From an uncultured Clostridia bacterium (GTDB lineage: Bacteria > Bacillota > Clostridia > UBA1212 > UBA1255), in contig CANQOI010000026.1 in the NCBI GenBank assembly GCA_947625435.1, positions 1 through 32,811 on the forward strand: a DNA stretch of 32,811 bases, written 5' to 3'. The notes under the pieces were generated by a model, which was not told the DNA's origin, made no database searches, and worked only from the letters and a program-made list of their open reading frames with translations. This document shows positions 6,628-14,493 of the stretch, piece after piece. The position numbers and the translations under genes were made by a program. The stretch's first letter is position 1. Each line of letters starts with the position of its first letter.

Positions 6628-7569
6628 TCACGCCTGCTCCAATATGCGCTCTGTTTTATCATTCTGAGCGGGCAGGAGCAGATTGACGCCGCCCTGTACT
6701 ACTTCCGCGTGGAGGGGCAGCTCTCCCGCATACTCGCCGTCGCAGTCAAGGTGGAATTCGCCCGTGCCCTCGGCGGGCATTATCTTAAGGTCCCGCACAT
6801 AGCGGTACTCGACGTATTTGTTGTGAACATGCGTCCCCGTCTGTATCTGTATGAGCAAAGGCAGCACGTTCAGAGGATCCACCTTCTTCACGATGCACAG
6901 ATCCATATATCCGTCGTTTATCTTGGCCTCCGCCCCTATTCTTGAAAAGCCGCCTACGCTCTTTGAATTTGCCAGTATAAAGAAAAATGTCTCTATGATC
7001 TCCCGCTGTCCGTCCATTTCATAAAGAAGAGGCGTGGTGCGGAGCCCGTTCTTAAATACGGTGCCTATTCCATTCGCTATATACGCGGCCTTGCCCAGAT
7101 ATGTCTTGGCCTCTATGCTCACGCTGTGAGCCACATCGGAGAGTATGCCGCCCGCCGCCACATTGAGGAAATACTGCTTTTCGTTAAAACGGCCTATGTC
7201 GGCGGCCACCGCATTGCGATCCTTTATAAGATTGTAAAGGCAGTACGATGTGGGCGATATCCCCACCGAGCTTGCAAAGTCATTCGTTGTGCCGGAAGGC
7301 ATTATGGCAACGGGTATGCCGCTGCCGCTCATATGGAGTCCGGACACTACCTCGTTCACCGTGCCGTCTCCGCCGGCCGCGACTATGAAGTCATATTCCT
7401 CTTTTCGCGCCGCGTACGCCCGTTCTTTGGCGTCGTCCTTGCCCCTTGTGTAAAATACCGACGCTTCCTTTATGACCTTGTCAGTCAGCAGCTCGTGCAT
7501 CGCCTGAAGCGCCTTGGCCTGATTGTTCTGTTTCCCCGATGACGGATTGATTATAAATAATCCTTTCAT
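6628..7569 (-). CDS. Diacylglycerol/lipid kinase family protein (DagK/YegS type)
   Basis: This 313-residue protein has the lipid-kinase catalytic domain: NPSSGK near the N-terminus (residues 8-13), the nucleotide-binding GGDGT at 66-70, and MPSGTTNDFASSVGI at 90-104. Family members phosphorylate diacylglycerol, recycling it into phospholipid synthesis, or related lipids. The ATG at 7569 is preferred over an in-frame GTG at 7578, because GAGG lies 8 nt before the ATG but abuts the GTG. The preceding sigma-like gene stops 10 bp upstream, its stop codon adjoining this ribosome binding site, so the two are coupled. It is the last gene of the cls operon. Confidence 0.93.
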   Translation of the reverse strand: MKGLFIINPSSGKQNNQAKALQAMHELLTDKVIKEASVFYTRGKDDAKERAYAARKEEYDFIVAAGGDGTVNEVVSGLHMSGSGIPVAIMPSGTTNDFASSVGISPTSYCLYNLIKDRNAVAADIGRFNEKQYFLNVAAGGILSDVAHSVSIEAKTYLGKAAYIANGIGTVFKNGLRTTPLLYEMDGQREIIETFFFILANSKSVGGFSRIGAEAKINDGYMDLCIVKKVDPLNVLPLLIQIQTGTHVHNKYVEYRYVRDLKIMPAEGTGEFHLDCDGEYAGELPLHAEVVQGGVNLLLPAQNDKTERILEQA

Positions 7570-7579
7570 GATACTCACC

Positions 7580-9196
7580 TCACTGATATATGCCTGTCAC
7601 ATCCGAAGTACTCAGATCGTATGCGAAAAGCATGCTCTTTCCGCCCGACTTTCCGTCCGAGCAATAGCAGTACACATGCCCGCCCGCCGCATATATATCC
7701 GTTATATAAATATTCTTCTCATTTCCCATTATGTCTGTGAGCTTTTTATTTTCGCCGGAGGAGTCCAGCATATAAAGCGCCGATATGCCGTCCGACTCGC
7801 CCGCATAATATACATTGCCGCCTTCCGCGTAAAATGCCCCGGTCGCCAGTTCCGTTTCATTTCCCTCTTTATCCGTCGCTATCGAAGGCCACACTCTCTT
7901 GAGCTCTTTATTTTCAAGAAAATCATAATATCCGTCAAGCTCCAGTCTGTAGAGCACTATCCTGCCCGACATTTCTTTATAGTCAAAATACAGGTTCCCG
8001 GCGTCCGTCTGCACATTGTATACCTCTTCTATGAATACGCCGTCCACGGAGGGCTCTCCCTTATATTCGGTTATATGGTGCACTCCTTTGCCCACGCCGC
8101 CGGCGAAGAATACATTCCCGCTCTCGTCTATCGCCATATCCACGCAGTAAAGATTGCTGTCCGATGATGTGTCGAGCATGAGTTCGGCGGAGCTCATGTC
8201 CCCTCCGGAGGATGGCAGTCTGTATATGCCGTCGTACGAGGAAAAATACACATATCCGCCGTACAGCGCCAGCGTTGTGCCGGGAGCGTCGCACAGGAGC
8301 GTGCTTTCGAGCGTGTCCGGGTCCATGCGGTACATTTTACCGTCGTTGTAATTTCTGTAGTAAATATATTCCCCGTCGTTTATCATCTCCATGGGGTAGT
8401 CGTCCGATATCCTGACGGTCTCATTCGTGTTCATATCCGTCCTGTAAAATGCCTTGTCCTTCCCCCTGTAATACAGAGCGCCGTTTATCTCGGTCATGGC
8501 CGTTTTGTTGTTGAACTGGAGCAGGACTTCCTCTCCGAGGGCATTTTTGTCTACGTCGCCGCTGTATGTGCCGTTTGCGAGCCTTACTATCATGAAAACG
8601 GCGACCGATATGAACGCTGTGAGCACGATCACGGTGAGGAGCCTTTTATAGCCGTTTGCATTTTTCGCATTCTTTTTATTGTCCGTACCCGGCTCTCCGT
8701 CTTTTTTTTCGCGCGGCGCTTCCGACAGCGCCTTTTCCTTATAGTCGGGGCAGACGGCCTCGGCGTATTTTACGACGGAAGGTATATCGGCGCTCCTGCT
8801 CTTTATGATGCCCGAAACCGCGCTCCTGCGCTTTCCCGTTATGGCGGCGATATCCGATATGCTGAGCTTCGTAAATGCCTTTATGACAGCCTCCGCAGGC
8901 ATTCCCGATATAAGATCGTGCGCTTTTCCCGCATCGCTCCGTTTTGTATTCTCTTTTGCGCACGTCTTATAAAGTATCTCATATATCCAGTATTCCGCAT
9001 TCATTTCCTTTTCGAATGCGGGCGCCAGATCCCTTACCGCGTGAAATGCCTCCGAAGACGCGCTTTCGGCGGCCTCTTTGTCTTTTGTCATTGAGAGGGC
9101 GACGGCGTAGAACGCAGCGCCGTATGTCGCATAAAGCTCGTCAAGCGCCTGTCTGTCTCCCTTTGCCGTCATATTTATCAAAGTTACAGTGTCCAT
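7580..9196 (-). CDS. Sigma-70-like domain fused through one membrane helix to an extracytoplasmic propeller-like domain
   Basis: Residues 1-85 resemble sigma-70 region 2 of ECF factors (GDRQALDELYATYGAAFYAVAL, then ESASSEAFHAV). Residues about 95-133 resemble region 4 with a helix-turn-helix (LSISDIAAITGKRRSAVSGIIK). A charged linker (150-182) leads to one membrane helix at about 186-205, which places the N-terminus inside. Residues 206-538 form repeated 'G.LYYRG...YRTD' and 'DGEYIYYRN...YRMDP' units, like the DUF5050 or propeller-like domains of clostridial surface proteins. The ATG at 9196 has GGAG 6-8 nt upstream and starts 13 bp after cls. I infer a membrane sensor that either acts as a sigma factor itself or has kept only a regulatory role. 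Region 2 is divergent, so promoter recognition is uncertain. No anti-sigma gene is adjacent. Confidence 0.8.
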   Translation of the reverse strand: MDTVTLINMTAKGDRQALDELYATYGAAFYAVALSMTKDKEAAESASSEAFHAVRDLAPAFEKEMNAEYWIYEILYKTCAKENTKRSDAGKAHDLISGMPAEAVIKAFTKLSISDIAAITGKRRSAVSGIIKSRSADIPSVVKYAEAVCPDYKEKALSEAPREKKDGEPGTDNKKNAKNANGYKRLLTVIVLTAFISVAVFMIVRLANGTYSGDVDKNALGEEVLLQFNNKTAMTEINGALYYRGKDKAFYRTDMNTNETVRISDDYPMEMINDGEYIYYRNYNDGKMYRMDPDTLESTLLCDAPGTTLALYGGYVYFSSYDGIYRLPSSGGDMSSAELMLDTSSDSNLYCVDMAIDESGNVFFAGGVGKGVHHITEYKGEPSVDGVFIEEVYNVQTDAGNLYFDYKEMSGRIVLYRLELDGYYDFLENKELKRVWPSIATDKEGNETELATGAFYAEGGNVYYAGESDGISALYMLDSSGENKKLTDIMGNEKNIYITDIYAAGGHVYCYCSDGKSGGKSMLFAYDLSTSDVTGIYQ

Positions 9197-9209
9197 GTCC
9201 GGCTCCTTC

Positions 9210-10829
9210 TCAAAGCAGCGGCGCTATGAGCTTAAGCACCGACTGCGCGAATTTTACCTTGAGCGGTCGTCTCTCCCACTCATCGGGATCTATCTTCCTG
9301 CAATATCCGAGAGTGGATATGTAATCTTCTTTTATATCGCGTACCGCATCTTCATCGCATATCCATACTCCGTTTTCAAAATGCAGATAGAAGGATCTGA
9401 AATCCATATTGACGGTGCCGACTATGGCGGATTTGTCGTCGCACACCATATTTTTTGCGTGTATGAAGCCCGGCTCGTATTCATATATCTTGACGCCGGC
9501 GCGCATGAGCTCCCCGTAAAATGAATTCGTTACGAGGTAAACGTATTTCTTGTCGGGTATGCCCGGCGTTATTATACGCACATCCACGCCGCTTCTTGCG
9601 GCGATCTTGATAGATGTGAGCATTTCGTTGTCGGGGACGAGATAGGGCGTCGTTATATACACGTATCTTGCGGCCGAATTTATGACCTGCATATACAGGT
9701 ATTCCGCTTCCGTCTCGTCGGGCGTTGTGAGCGGGCCGTCGGCAAAGGGCTGCACGTAACCGGAGGCGTTCTTTATGCCGCGGCAGAATGCGGCGTCCGG
9801 CATATATCCGGAATAGTCCGTATCCGTACTGTGTTTCTTTTTGTTATATGTGGCATATTCCCACATCTGAAGGAACATCACTGTAAAGCTCCACACGCCC
9901 GCCCCCGCGAGCCTTACACCGGAGTCCTTCCAGTGCCCGAAGGCGTCTACCGTGTTGACGTATTCGTCCGCCAGGTTCATGCCGCCCGTATATCCTATAT
10001 TTCCGTCTATGACGCATATCTTCTGGTGGTTCCTGTAATTCAGATAGAAATTGTTGACAATGGGCTTTACTTTATTGAAGGCCGCGGTTTTGATGCCGTG
10101 TTTCTTCGTTTCGGCTTCGAAATCCTTGGGAAGGCACGTAAGGCAGCCGAAATCATCGTACAGTATCCTCACATCCACGCCTTCCGCCGCCTTTTCTTTA
10201 AGAACGGACAATACCTCTCTCCAGAGAGAGCCCTCCGAAAGTATGAAGAATTCCAGAAAGATAAATTTTTCCGCCTTCTTCAGCTCTCCTATGAGCTCCG
10301 GGAACAGCCTGTCCGCCAGCTCATAGTATCTCACTTCCGTTCCGCCGTATAAGGGGAATCCGGCCTTGCGCAGGAAGCGCGATGTGCGCTCGAGCTCCGG
10401 GTATTCCGCGGCGAAGCTCTCATCCGCGCCCGTGACGTGTCCGTACAGAGGCACTGTCATTTCCGATATTATATGCACGCCCTTCTTGACGCGCTTTGGA
10501 TTTCTCCCGCGTCCCCACATCTCGTAAAATATTATGCCGAGCACCGGCACGAGCATTACCGCGGTTATCCACGCTATCTTATACGAAGGGTTCTTGCGGT
10601 TCAGCACTATGCGTATCTCGGCCAGCACCGCCGCTATCTGAAAAAATATGTAAGATGAGATGGCAAAAGCGTTCATGGCGTAGAGCGCCCATATTATAAG
10701 GCCCAGCTGCGCCGCCATGAGTATGATCGCTATTATAAGCTTCCTCAGATTTGCTTTTCTCCTCTTGGGCCGCCTGCGCGACTGTCTGCGCAGTGCTTCA
10801 ATGTCATATTTTTTTTTATTGTCGGCCAC
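9210..10829 (-). CDS. cls: Cardiolipin synthase (phospholipase D family)
   Basis: Cardiolipin synthase joins two phosphatidylglycerol molecules. The 539-residue protein has a basic N-terminus, two to three membrane helices (about 29-50, 56-76, 83-103) and two HKD motifs: H268-x-K270-x4-D275 (NHQKICVID) and H457-x-K459-x4-D464 (IHAKNMVCDD), each followed by the conserved G-G/T-x-N. Length and layout match bacterial Cls of Gram-positives. The start is a GTG at 10829, directly preceded by an in-frame stop, with only a weak GGGG upstream. A strong promoter lies about 30 bp before it, and the sigma-like fusion and lipid kinase follow within 15 bp each. Confidence 0.95.
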   Translation of the reverse strand: MADNKKKYDIEALRRQSRRRPKRRKANLRKLIIAIILMAAQLGLIIWALYAMNAFAISSYIFFQIAAVLAEIRIVLNRKNPSYKIAWITAVMLVPVLGIIFYEMWGRGRNPKRVKKGVHIISEMTVPLYGHVTGADESFAAEYPELERTSRFLRKAGFPLYGGTEVRYYELADRLFPELIGELKKAEKFIFLEFFILSEGSLWREVLSVLKEKAAEGVDVRILYDDFGCLTCLPKDFEAETKKHGIKTAAFNKVKPIVNNFYLNYRNHQKICVIDGNIGYTGGMNLADEYVNTVDAFGHWKDSGVRLAGAGVWSFTVMFLQMWEYATYNKKKHSTDTDYSGYMPDAAFCRGIKNASGYVQPFADGPLTTPDETEAEYLYMQVINSAARYVYITTPYLVPDNEMLTSIKIAARSGVDVRIITPGIPDKKYVYLVTNSFYGELMRAGVKIYEYEPGFIHAKNMVCDDKSAIVGTVNMDFRSFYLHFENGVWICDEDAVRDIKEDYISTLGYCRKIDPDEWERRPLKVKFAQSVLKLIAPLL

Positions 10830-10862
10830 TCACGCACACGCCCCATTCTCAGAATTTTTCTC

Positions 10863-10891
10863 ATTATAATTCATTTTACATGATATGTCCA
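10863..10891 (-). promoter_or_regulatory. Promoter of the cls operon
   Basis: The minus strand shows TGGACA (10891-10886), a 17-bp spacer, and TATAAT (10868-10863). This is a near-consensus sigma-A promoter, so cls is not dependent on read-through from ispE. The spacer contains an ATTTTAC 7-mer. Confidence 0.8.
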
Positions 10892-10931
10892 ATCAAGAGG
10901 ACACGCCCGCGCCCGCGCCGGCTCCGCGGCT

Positions 10932-11834
10932 TCATATGGGGCATATATATGTGAAATATCCCCTGCCCGCGTAATGTCTCGCCGTGCCCACCGCTCTTTT
11001 TATATGCTCCTTTGAATATACGGCGTAAAATGTAGCGCCGCTTCCCGACATCATGAGCGCGTCGGGATCCGTGAGCGCCAGCTCCTTCTTGAGCTCCGCA
11101 AGGCACGGGTAAATGCTGAATGCCGTGTATTCGAGCACGTTCTTGATGACGGCCCCCAGTTCCTTTGCGCTGCCCTTCATGGCTCTTATCACTTTGCCTG
11201 TGTCCGGTCTCTCGCTTTCGGGCACGTCGAGCAGATCGTATTTTTTATATGCCTCGGGCGTGCTTACCTGTATGTTCGGGTTCACGAGCAATAATATGCC
11301 CCCCGTGAAAGGCTCTATATATTTAAGCTCGGTGCCCGTGCCGGTAGCCACGGCGGCCCCGTATTTTAAAAGGAAGGGCACGTCCGATCCTATGCGGGCC
11401 GCATACCGGCACAGATCTTCGTATGTGAGCTTCAGGTCGTACAGCCTGTTCATGCCTATGAGCACGGCTGCGGCGTCGGCACTGCTCCCTCCCAGTCCGC
11501 CGCAGCGCGGTATCTTCTTATCTATGTATATTTCCGTTTCCGTATCTATCCTTCCGAAATCCTCCGCCAGCAGCACAGCCGCCTTTAATGCGGTATTCCT
11601 GCCGTCGCACGGAAGCCATTCCGCATTAGAGCGGAGCGTCGCCGCCTTAGACGCATAAGACGCATTTTTTCTCTTTGCTCCCTTTCTCAGAGTTATATGA
11701 TCGCACAGCGGTATGGTCTGGAGTATCATTTCAACATCGTGATACCCGTCGTCCCTTATGCCTTTTATATCGAGTGAGATATTTATCTTACAGTAAGCGT
11801 CTATCGTGAGTCTGTCTGCGTTCATTCCGTTCAT
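10932..11834 (-). CDS. ispE: 4-diphosphocytidyl-2-C-methyl-D-erythritol kinase
   Basis: IspE is the GHMP-family kinase of the non-mevalonate (MEP) isoprenoid pathway. The 300-residue protein has the substrate-side lysine in AYCKIN (K16), the glycine-rich ATP loop PRCGGLGGSSADAAA (109-123), the SDVPFLL motif with the catalytic aspartate, and a C-terminal SGSGATFYAVY typical of the family. The ATG at 11834 overlaps the rlmH stop (ATGA); a second in-frame ATG lies three codons on. It is the last gene of the murA operon. Downstream is a G+C-rich short hairpin without a T tract, then the cls promoter. Confidence 0.96.
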   Translation of the reverse strand: MNGMNADRLTIDAYCKINISLDIKGIRDDGYHDVEMILQTIPLCDHITLRKGAKRKNASYASKAATLRSNAEWLPCDGRNTALKAAVLLAEDFGRIDTETEIYIDKKIPRCGGLGGSSADAAAVLIGMNRLYDLKLTYEDLCRYAARIGSDVPFLLKYGAAVATGTGTELKYIEPFTGGILLLVNPNIQVSTPEAYKKYDLLDVPESERPDTGKVIRAMKGSAKELGAVIKNVLEYTAFSIYPCLAELKKELALTDPDALMMSGSGATFYAVYSKEHIKRAVGTARHYAGRGYFTYICPI

Positions 11835-12292
11835 TTATGATACTGCTCCCCGTTGTTTATCTTCATTGCCCTGTACAGCTGCTCGGAAAGTATGAGCCTC
11901 GCCAGTCTGTGCGTAAAAGTCATATCTGAAAGTGAGAGTCTGAGATCCGCTCTCGACGTGACGCTCTGCGCTATACCGTCGGGCCCTCCTATCACAAATG
12001 TGATATCGGAGCATCCGTCAACGGCGCGTGCGTTTATATATTCCGCAAACTGCTCCGAAGACATCTTTTTCCCGTGCAGATCCAGCGCTATGAGGCACCC
12101 CGACTGCGGTATTCTCTTAAGGAGAGCCTCTCCCTCTTTTTCTATGCGCCTGGCTTCTGAGCTTTCCTGAGATTCCTGCACCTCCGCCGTGTTCACAGAG
12201 GCATATTTTGATATGCGTTTCACATAATCGGCCACAGCCGCCTGCATGTATGCTTCTTTAAGCTTCCCGACACATACGAATGTAAAATGCAT
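11831..12292 (-). CDS. rlmH: 23S rRNA pseudouridine-1915 N3-methyltransferase RlmH
   Basis: RlmH methylates pseudouridine 1915 in helix 69 of 23S rRNA. The 153-residue SPOUT enzyme shows the SAM-binding knot with VIGGPDG and the C-terminal THRLARLILSEQLYRA motif that defines the family; its length matches the usual 155-160 residues. I place the start at the ATG at 12292, which overlaps the walJ stop by one base (TGATG) with GGAG about 5 nt upstream, rather than at a GTG one codon earlier. It overlaps ispE by 4 bp. Confidence 0.96.
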   Translation of the reverse strand: MHFTFVCVGKLKEAYMQAAVADYVKRISKYASVNTAEVQESQESSEARRIEKEGEALLKRIPQSGCLIALDLHGKKMSSEQFAEYINARAVDGCSDITFVIGGPDGIAQSVTSRADLRLSLSDMTFTHRLARLILSEQLYRAMKINNGEQYHK

Positions 12293-13080
12293 CACAGCTC
12301 CGTCATCTCCCCGTATGTATCTCTCGGCGCCACAGTGAGCCGCACGTCTCTGCCGACTTTTATACCGCGCTCGGAAAGAGCGCTGCGGGAGGCGGCCAGC
12401 GCCAGCTCCGGATGATTGTTCTCCTTGCTCAGATGTCCGAGATATATGTATCTCGTGCCCGAGAGCGCGAGCTCGGCTGCAAACTGTGCCGCCGCCGGAT
12501 TGGAAAGATGTCCTTTGTCGCCGAGTATCCTTTTCTTGAGATACTGCGGATAGTGTCCGTTTATGAGCATGTCCTCATCGTGATTGGATTCTATGAGAGC
12601 TATGTCGCTGCCCGTTATGTTCTCGTGCATGGCCTCCGTCACACAGCCCGTGTCGGTAGCCACGGATACCTTATGTCCCCCGGCATAAAAAGTATACGCC
12701 GTAGGATCCGCCGCATCGTGCGGTATTCCGTAGGCGCATATGTCCGTATCTCCCAGTGTAAAATATCTGTTTTCTATTATCTTTATATTGCGTTCGTCCA
12801 ATCTGCCCAGCTCCGGCCTCATGGCAAGCCACGTCTTCTCTGTGGCATAAACGGGTATGTCATACCTTCGCGACAATATGCCGGCGCCGCTTATGTGATC
12901 CGAATGCTCGTGAGTTATGAGGAGAGCGTCTATGCTCTCGGGCCGCACGCCTATCTTCTGAAGCGCGCATGAAATGCGCATGCCGCTCACTCCGGCATCT
13001 ATGAGTATATTGGTCTTATCCGTTCCTATATATATACAGTTTCCGCTGCTTCCGCTGTACAGGCTGCAAAATCTGAGCAT
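12292..13080 (-). CDS. walJ: MBL-fold metallohydrolase, WalJ/YycJ type
   Basis: This 262-residue metallo-beta-lactamase-fold protein has the metal motif H57-x-H59-x-D61-H62 (THEHSDH), later ligands in SVATDTGCV and a C-terminal LGHLSKENN. The N-terminus (FCSLYSGSSGNCIYI) is typical of WalJ (YycJ), a predicted 5'-3' exonuclease-like protein often encoded with the WalRK two-component system and linked to cell-wall and DNA metabolism. Here it follows murA by 2 bp and overlaps rlmH, with no walRK in the window. GAGG lies 13 nt before the ATG. Confidence 0.92.
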   Translation of the reverse strand: MLRFCSLYSGSSGNCIYIGTDKTNILIDAGVSGMRISCALQKIGVRPESIDALLITHEHSDHISGAGILSRRYDIPVYATEKTWLAMRPELGRLDERNIKIIENRYFTLGDTDICAYGIPHDAADPTAYTFYAGGHKVSVATDTGCVTEAMHENITGSDIALIESNHDEDMLINGHYPQYLKKRILGDKGHLSNPAAAQFAAELALSGTRYIYLGHLSKENNHPELALAASRSALSERGIKVGRDVRLTVAPRDTYGEMTEL

Positions 13081-13082
13081 TA

Positions 13083-14360
13083 TCAGTTATCGTCCTCTAC
13101 CCGCTCTATCCTGGCGCCCACATGTCTGAGCTTGCCTACTATATTGTCATAGCCCCTGTCTATTATCTGTACATCCTGTATCACGGTGTCGCCCTCCGCC
13201 ATGAGAGCAGCTATCACAAGAGCGGCGCCTCCGCGAAGATCCGGAGTGCGCACTATGGTGCCTTTGAGGCACTTAGGGCCCGATACCATCGCCATCTTGC
13301 CGTTTACCGTTATATCCGCGCCCATCCTCTTGAGCTCTTCCGTATATTGGAACCTGAAATCGGTCACGCTCTCCGTTATCTTGCTCGTGCCGTCCGCCTG
13401 TGAAAGGAGCACGGTTATCTGCGGCTGCATATCCGTGGGAAAACCCGGGTAAGGAAGCGTCTTTACATTGGCGACGGATACCTTTCCGCTGTCGTATATG
13501 CGTATCCAGTCCTCACCCTCCTCAACGCCTATGTTCATTTCCTGAAGCTTTGCGGTAAGGGATTCCTGGTGCCGCGGTATTATGTTCCTTATCGTTACGT
13601 CTCCGCCGGTGGCCGCGGCAGCTATCATATATGTGCCCGCCTCTATCTGGTCGGGTATTATGGAATACATCTCGACTCCGTGAAGACGGGGAACGCCCGT
13701 TATCTTTATTATATCCGTGCCCGCGCCCCTTATCTTGGCCCCCATTGAATTGAGGAAATTGGCCACATCCACCACGTGCGGTTCTCTCGCGCAGTTCTCT
13801 ATGACTGTCTGACCCACTGCCTTGCACGCCGCCAGCATGAGGTTTATAGTGGCGCCCACGGATACCACGTCAAGATATATATTGTTCGCTCTCAGGAGTC
13901 CGTCCTCGGATACGGCGTTCGCCGTGACCTTTCCGTAGGCCTCCTCTACGTCCACGCCCAGCGCCTGAAATCCCTTCAGATGCTGATCTATAGGGCGCGT
14001 GCCCAATTTACAGCCTCCCGGCAGCGATACTATCGCGCGGCCGAATCTGGCGAGAAAAGCCCCTATCAGGTAATACGAGCCCCTCAATGTGCTCACCAGA
14101 TCGAACGTGGCTTCATGAGAGGCTACTTTTGCGGCATCTATCCTGATGGTATTATTCCCTAATTCATCTATATCAGCGCCAAGCTTTCTGAGTATATCAA
14201 GCATTGACTGTACATCGGCAATATCCGGTATATTTTCTATTGTGCACGGTCCTTCGGCGAGAATCGCCGCCGCGATTATGGGCAGCGCGGCATTCTTACT
14301 CCCGCTCACGGTCAGCTCTCCCTTAAGTGCCTGACCGCCCGATATTACAAATTTACACAA
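13083..14360 (-). CDS. murA: UDP-N-acetylglucosamine 1-carboxyvinyltransferase
   Basis: MurA transfers enolpyruvate to UDP-GlcNAc, the first committed step of peptidoglycan synthesis. The protein shows SGSKNAALPI (lysine 22 and asparagine 23), the catalytic loop LPGGCKLGTRPIDQH with the cysteine (C117) that fosfomycin alkylates, and EIAGTYMIAAA-type and YPGFPTDMQPQ motifs. I choose the TTG at 14360 (M-CKFVISGG, 425 aa), which matches the family N-terminus. An in-frame ATG at 14435 adds 25 residues unlike MurA and sits at the predicted transcription start. A GTGGGTG lies about 6 nt before the TTG. It is the first gene of the murA-walJ-rlmH-ispE operon. Confidence 0.94.
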   Translation of the reverse strand: MCKFVISGGQALKGELTVSGSKNAALPIIAAAILAEGPCTIENIPDIADVQSMLDILRKLGADIDELGNNTIRIDAAKVASHEATFDLVSTLRGSYYLIGAFLARFGRAIVSLPGGCKLGTRPIDQHLKGFQALGVDVEEAYGKVTANAVSEDGLLRANNIYLDVVSVGATINLMLAACKAVGQTVIENCAREPHVVDVANFLNSMGAKIRGAGTDIIKITGVPRLHGVEMYSIIPDQIEAGTYMIAAAATGGDVTIRNIIPRHQESLTAKLQEMNIGVEEGEDWIRIYDSGKVSVANVKTLPYPGFPTDMQPQITVLLSQADGTSKITESVTDFRFQYTEELKRMGADITVNGKMAMVSGPKCLKGTIVRTPDLRGGAALVIAALMAEGDTVIQDVQIIDRGYDNIVGKLRHVGARIERVEDDN

Positions 14361-14440
14361 ATCTGAACACCCACTCTGATATGTATTACACCTGCGTCCG
14401 GCATGTGTATATACCAAACACACGGAAAACAACATGCTTC

Positions 14441-14469
14441 AGTATAACATAAAGAGTAATACGCCGCAA
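14441..14469 (-). promoter_or_regulatory. Promoter of the murA operon
   Basis: On the minus strand TTGCGG (14469-14464), 17 bp, then TATACT (14446-14441). Transcription would start near 14434, leaving a leader of about 74 nt before the TTG start of murA. Confidence 0.6.
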
Positions 14470-14493
14470 GGCAAAATATACCCCGAAACGTCT

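Noticed and set aside
7567-7578. GTG at 7578 as start of the lipid kinase
   Set aside because: The GAGG would touch the GTG; the ATG at 7569 has correct spacing and gives the usual family N-terminus.
10907-10930. G+C-rich hairpin after ispE as a terminator
   Set aside because: The stem is only about 5 bp and no T tract follows, so I did not list it as a terminator.
12412-12972. 186-codon plus-strand reading frame inside walJ
   Set aside because: Antisense shadow of the metallohydrolase gene.
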